This document shows positions 61,191 through 64,000 of a DNA stretch of 64,000 bases, piece after piece. This DNA is from Rhodoferax aquaticus (lineage in GTDB: Bacteria; Pseudomonadota; Gammaproteobacteria; Burkholderiales; Burkholderiaceae_C): NCBI RefSeq assembly GCF_006974105.1, contig NZ_CP036282.1, positions 3,596,001 to 3,660,000 of the forward strand, in the 5' to 3' direction. The position numbers were made by a program, and so were the translations under genes. The first letter of the stretch is position 1; every line of letters begins with the position of its first letter. Below the pieces are notes generated by a model. It saw only the letters and a program-made list of their open reading frames with translations. It ran no database searches and had not been told where the DNA came from.

Positions 61191-63353
61191 ATGAAAACTT
61201 CCAAAATTCTTTTGCTCTCTGGCCTGGCCGCGCTGGTCGTGCTGTTTTTTGCGCTCGACTTGGGCCGCTTTCTGAGCTTGGTCTATTTGCAGCAAAGCCA
61301 GGAGAGTTTTAGCCAGTGGTATGCCGCATCGCCATGGTTGGTACGCGGCCTCTACTTCGCCACCTACCTCGCGGTAGCGTCGCTGTCCCTCCCAGGGGCT
61401 GCCGTACTCACGCTCGCAGGGGGTGGGGTTTTGGGGTTTGGCTGGGGCTTGTTGCTGGTGTCATTTGCGTCCTCGCTCGGGGCTACGCTCTCATTTTTGA
61501 TAGCACGCTTTGTATTGCAAAGCACGGTGCAAGACCGTTTCGGTGCGCGACTGGCCGAGTTCAACAAGGGCGTGGAACGTGAAGGCGCGTGGTATTTGCT
61601 GAGCTTGCGGCTGATCCCGGTGGTGCCGTTTTTTGTGATCAACCTCGCCATGGGATTGACCACCATGCGGGCACGCACCTTCTACTGGGTCAGCCAGGTG
61701 GGCATGTTGGCAGGTACCGCCGTGTACGTAAATGCGGGCACCCAACTCGCCAACATTCACAGCCTGCAAGATGTGGTGAGCCCTGCCCTGCTAGGTTCTT
61801 TTGTGCTCTTGGGCATATTTCCGCTCATCGCACGCAAGCTGATGGACGCGGTCCAGCAGCGCAAGGTCTACGCCCGCTGGAAGCATGTCAAACCCAAGCA
61901 ATTTGACCGCAATATGGTGGTCATTGGCGGCGGTGCAGGGGGCTTGGTGAGTGCCTACATTGCCGCCGTGGTCAAGGCCAAAGTCACCTTGGTTGAAGCC
62001 CACAAAATGGGCGGGGACTGCCTGAACTACGGCTGCGTGCCCAGCAAAGCCCTGATCAAAAGCGCCAAGCTAGCCGCACAGATGAAGCATGGCAGCCAGT
62101 ACGGCCTGCACGACACGCCCGCCAGTTTCAGCTTCAAGGCAGTGATGCAGCGCATCCACGCGGTCATTGCCGCGATTGAACCGCACGACAGTATTGAGCG
62201 CTACACCGGCTTAGGGGTGGAGGTGCTTCAGGGCTACGCCAAAATTCTCAACCCGTGGACGGTGGAGATAGCGCTAAACGGCGGCGGCAAGCAGATTCTG
62301 ACAACCCGCAGCATTGTGATTGCGGCAGGTGCACGACCTTTTGTGCCGCCACTGCCCGGCTTGGACACCGTGGGCTATGTGACCAGCGACACACTGTGGG
62401 ACACCTTTGCCCAGTTGGATGAGGTACCCAAGCGTTTGGTGGTCTTGGGGGGCGGCCCCATTGGCTGCGAGCTGGCGCAAAGCTTTGCACGCTTGGGCTC
62501 CGAAGTGACCCAGATAGAAATGGCGGATCGCATCATGGCGCGCGAGGATGCAGAAGTGTCTGCGCTGGTGACCCAAGTGATGCAAGCCGACGGGGTGCGG
62601 GTGCTCACCGGGCACAAGGCCTTGCGTTGCGAAATCGACCAGGGTGAAAAGATACTGGTGGTGGAGTCTGCAGGCAAGGAGCTGCGCATTGGCTTTGACC
62701 AACTGCTGTGCGCCGTGGGCCGCGTGGCCCGTTTGACCGGCTATGGGCTAGAAGACCTGGGCATTCCGGTGCAGCGCACCGTGGCGATTAACGAGTATTT
62801 GCAAACCATTTACCCCAACATCTACGCCGTGGGCGATGTGGCGGGGCCGTTCCAATTCACCCACACGGCCGCCCACCAAGCCTGGTACGCGGCTGTCAAC
62901 GGCTTGTTTGGCGACTTCAAAAAATTCAAGGCCGACTACTCCGTGATTCCTTGGGCCACCTTTGTGGACCCCGAGGTGGCGCGGGTTGGCCTGAACGAAC
63001 AAGAGGCCAAGGACAAAGGCATTGCGGTGGAAGTCACCCGCTTCCCCTTGGACGACTTGGACCGCGCCATTGCCGACAGTGACACCCATGGCTTTGTCAA
63101 AGTGCTCACCCAGCCTGGCAAAGACAAGATACTGGGCGTCACCATTGTGGGCACACATGCGGGAGACCTGTTGGCGGAATACGTGCTGGCCATGCGCCAT
63201 GGGCTGGGGCTCAACAAAATATTGGGCACCATTCACACCTACCCCACGCTCAGCGAAGCCAACAAATACGCCGCCGGTGAATGGAAGCGCGCCCACCAGC
63301 CCCACGGATTGCTCGAATGGGTGCGCAAATTCCACACCTGGCGCAGAGGCTAA
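61191..63353 (+). CDS. VTT (TVP38/TMEM64) - FAD pyridine-nucleotide oxidoreductase fusion
   Basis: 720 residues. N-terminal VTT/DedA-like membrane domain (about 1-225: SLSLPGAAVLTLAGGGVLGF, then FVLQSTVQDRFG and LRLIPVVPFFVINLAMGLT), a short linker (KHVKPKQFDRN), then a mercuric reductase-like FAD domain from about 240: VVIGGGAGGLVSAYIAA, redox disulfide GGDCLNYGCVPSKALIKSAK, VVLGGGPIGCELAQSFARLG and the C-terminal dimerisation domain with HTYPTLSEANKYAAG. It is probably a membrane-bound dithiol oxidoreductase of unknown substrate. The same fusion recurs in many proteobacteria. Confidence 0.93.
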   Translation: MKTSKILLLSGLAALVVLFFALDLGRFLSLVYLQQSQESFSQWYAASPWLVRGLYFATYLAVASLSLPGAAVLTLAGGGVLGFGWGLLLVSFASSLGATLSFLIARFVLQSTVQDRFGARLAEFNKGVEREGAWYLLSLRLIPVVPFFVINLAMGLTTMRARTFYWVSQVGMLAGTAVYVNAGTQLANIHSLQDVVSPALLGSFVLLGIFPLIARKLMDAVQQRKVYARWKHVKPKQFDRNMVVIGGGAGGLVSAYIAAVVKAKVTLVEAHKMGGDCLNYGCVPSKALIKSAKLAAQMKHGSQYGLHDTPASFSFKAVMQRIHAVIAAIEPHDSIERYTGLGVEVLQGYAKILNPWTVEIALNGGGKQILTTRSIVIAAGARPFVPPLPGLDTVGYVTSDTLWDTFAQLDEVPKRLVVLGGGPIGCELAQSFARLGSEVTQIEMADRIMAREDAEVSALVTQVMQADGVRVLTGHKALRCEIDQGEKILVVESAGKELRIGFDQLLCAVGRVARLTGYGLEDLGIPVQRTVAINEYLQTIYPNIYAVGDVAGPFQFTHTAAHQAWYAAVNGLFGDFKKFKADYSVIPWATFVDPEVARVGLNEQEAKDKGIAVEVTRFPLDDLDRAIADSDTHGFVKVLTQPGKDKILGVTIVGTHAGDLLAEYVLAMRHGLGLNKILGTIHTYPTLSEANKYAAGEWKRAHQPHGLLEWVRKFHTWRRG

Positions 63354-63358
63354 GCCTT

Positions 63359-64000
63359 ATGGATCGCAGAACTGCTATTCAATTTGTAGCTGCATGCACA
63401 ATAACCACGGGCGCAAATGCGGTTTTTTCTCAAAATTCTTCCGGCATTGACCACCGCTATGCCGCATGGGATACCCTGCTCAAGAAATACGTGCAGTGGC
63501 TGCCAGACGGCAAGCAGTCGCGGGTGGACTACCGGGGGCTAACCCAGGCGAGAGCGGACTTGCAGGCCATTCTTGCTGGCTGGTCGGGCGTCAGCAAGGC
63601 CCAGTTTGAGGGCTTCTCGCCTGCACAACGGCAAGCCTTTCTCATCAACGCCTACAACGGCTTCACTTTGGAGCTGGTGCTGGGCAAGTACCCAGACCTC
63701 AAGTCCATCAAAGACCTGGGCACCCTCTTCCAATCGCCTTGGAAGAAGCAGTGGTTCCCACTGCTGGGCGAGCAGCGCAGCTTGGACTGGGTGGAGCATG
63801 CGCAACTGCGCCCTGTGTACAAGGACCCGCGCCTGCACGCCGCCCTGAACTGCGCCAGCATCGGCTGCCCCGCCTTGCGCCCTGAGGCATTTACCGACAG
63901 CGCGCTGCAGCGCCAACTGGACGACGGCATGCAGCGGTTTATGGGCGACCCCACCCGCAACCGCTATGCCGACGGCACCCTCTATCTCAACGCCATCTTC
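63359..64000 (+). CDS. DUF547 domain protein (3' end beyond window)
   Basis: 214 codons seen, no stop. A signal-like N-terminus (AIQFVAACTITTGANAVF) followed by the DUF547 region: AFLINAYNGFTLELVLGKYP, LDWVEHAQLRPVYKDPRLHA and ALNCASIGCPALRPEAF, with the conserved Cys pair of the family. Function unknown; predicted secreted. The ATG is 6 bases after the oxidoreductase stop, so the two are one operon. The N-terminal segment is a copy of the dispersed repeat. Confidence 0.88.
   Translation, partial: MDRRTAIQFVAACTITTGANAVFSQNSSGIDHRYAAWDTLLKKYVQWLPDGKQSRVDYRGLTQARADLQAILAGWSGVSKAQFEGFSPAQRQAFLINAYNGFTLELVLGKYPDLKSIKDLGTLFQSPWKKQWFPLLGEQRSLDWVEHAQLRPVYKDPRLHAALNCASIGCPALRPEAFTDSALQRQLDDGMQRFMGDPTRNRYADGTLYLNAIF
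63370..63428 (+). repeat. Dispersed repeat copy forming a signal peptide
   Basis: CTGCTATTCAATTTGTAGCT, then GCATGCACAATAACCACG, then GGCGCAAATGCGGTTTTTT. Full-length match in forward orientation, starting four codons after the ATG of the DUF547 gene. Confidence 0.7.

Noticed and set aside
61488..61530. Possible eleventh copy of the dispersed repeat in the VTT domain
   Set aside because: Only TTTTTGATAGC matches; the GCGC halves are missing and the protein sequence is normal for the family.

Overview
The window reads as chromosomal DNA of a betaproteobacterium, most likely Burkholderiales, family Comamonadaceae (Rhodoferax/Curvibacter-like). The grounds are an aa3-type cox cluster with the small proteins typical of this order (DUF2970, DUF2909, a 36-residue assembly protein), a rubA-pilGHIJ-chpA block beside thiD and hemL, paired M16 peptidases next to ftsY, and coding density typical of the group. 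This placement rests on recognised gene families and order, not on a database search. There is no prophage, insertion sequence, CRISPR array or rRNA operon. One tRNA gene (Arg, CCU) is present. No stretch without a gene reaches 300 bases.

Layout. 1-7.2 kb: terminal oxidase biogenesis, with heme A synthase (cut by the window edge), an SCO-like protein, SURF1, and the operon ctaC-ctaD-small protein-ctaG-DUF2970-ctaE. 7.3-12 kb: BioC-like methyltransferase, ComF, TrmL, orphan ParA, Kef-type antiporter. 12-16 kb: acyl-CoA synthetase, TauE exporter, thiolase. 16-20.5 kb: DUF1841, cytochrome c4, a MoxR/small membrane protein/GNAT/VWA set, tRNA-Arg. 20.7-26.9 kb: a DUF5710 protein, an XRE-cupin/GNAT pair, PlsC, and the operon yqgE-ruvX-pyrR-pyrB-pyrC', in which the dihydroorotase has lost its metal ligands. 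26.9-38.3 kb: photolyase and the type IV pilus chemosensory operon with a 2013-residue CheA hybrid. 38-44.6 kb: thiD, hemL, two M16 peptidases, ftsY. 44.7-54.4 kb: a YnjBCD-type ABC transporter whose binding protein lies about 3.4 kb from its permease, two diguanylate cyclases, an esterase, an Hsp70 paralogue, a Rieske protein and a GH18-like lipoprotein. 54.4-57 kb: a rubrerythrin, rubredoxin, DUF2061, rubredoxin reductase operon. 57-64 kb: TetR, an Mpo1-like protein, a periplasmic binding protein, a DMT exporter divergent from an Lrp regulator, then CDP-alcohol phosphotransferase, a VTT-FAD oxidoreductase fusion and DUF547 (cut by the edge).

The most unusual signal is a dispersed repeat of about 55-60 bp. 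I recognise ten copies by eye. Only three lie between genes; seven lie inside reading frames. Two copies supply the signal peptides of unrelated exported proteins in the same reading frame, and one adds extra residues between the two nucleotide-binding halves of a rubredoxin reductase. This resembles the in-frame palindromic elements of Rickettsia. Other points of note are a probably leaderless XRE promoter overlapped by a perfect inverted repeat, a hexanucleotide repeat inside the giant CheA, and an acceptor-stem mismatch in tRNA-Arg.
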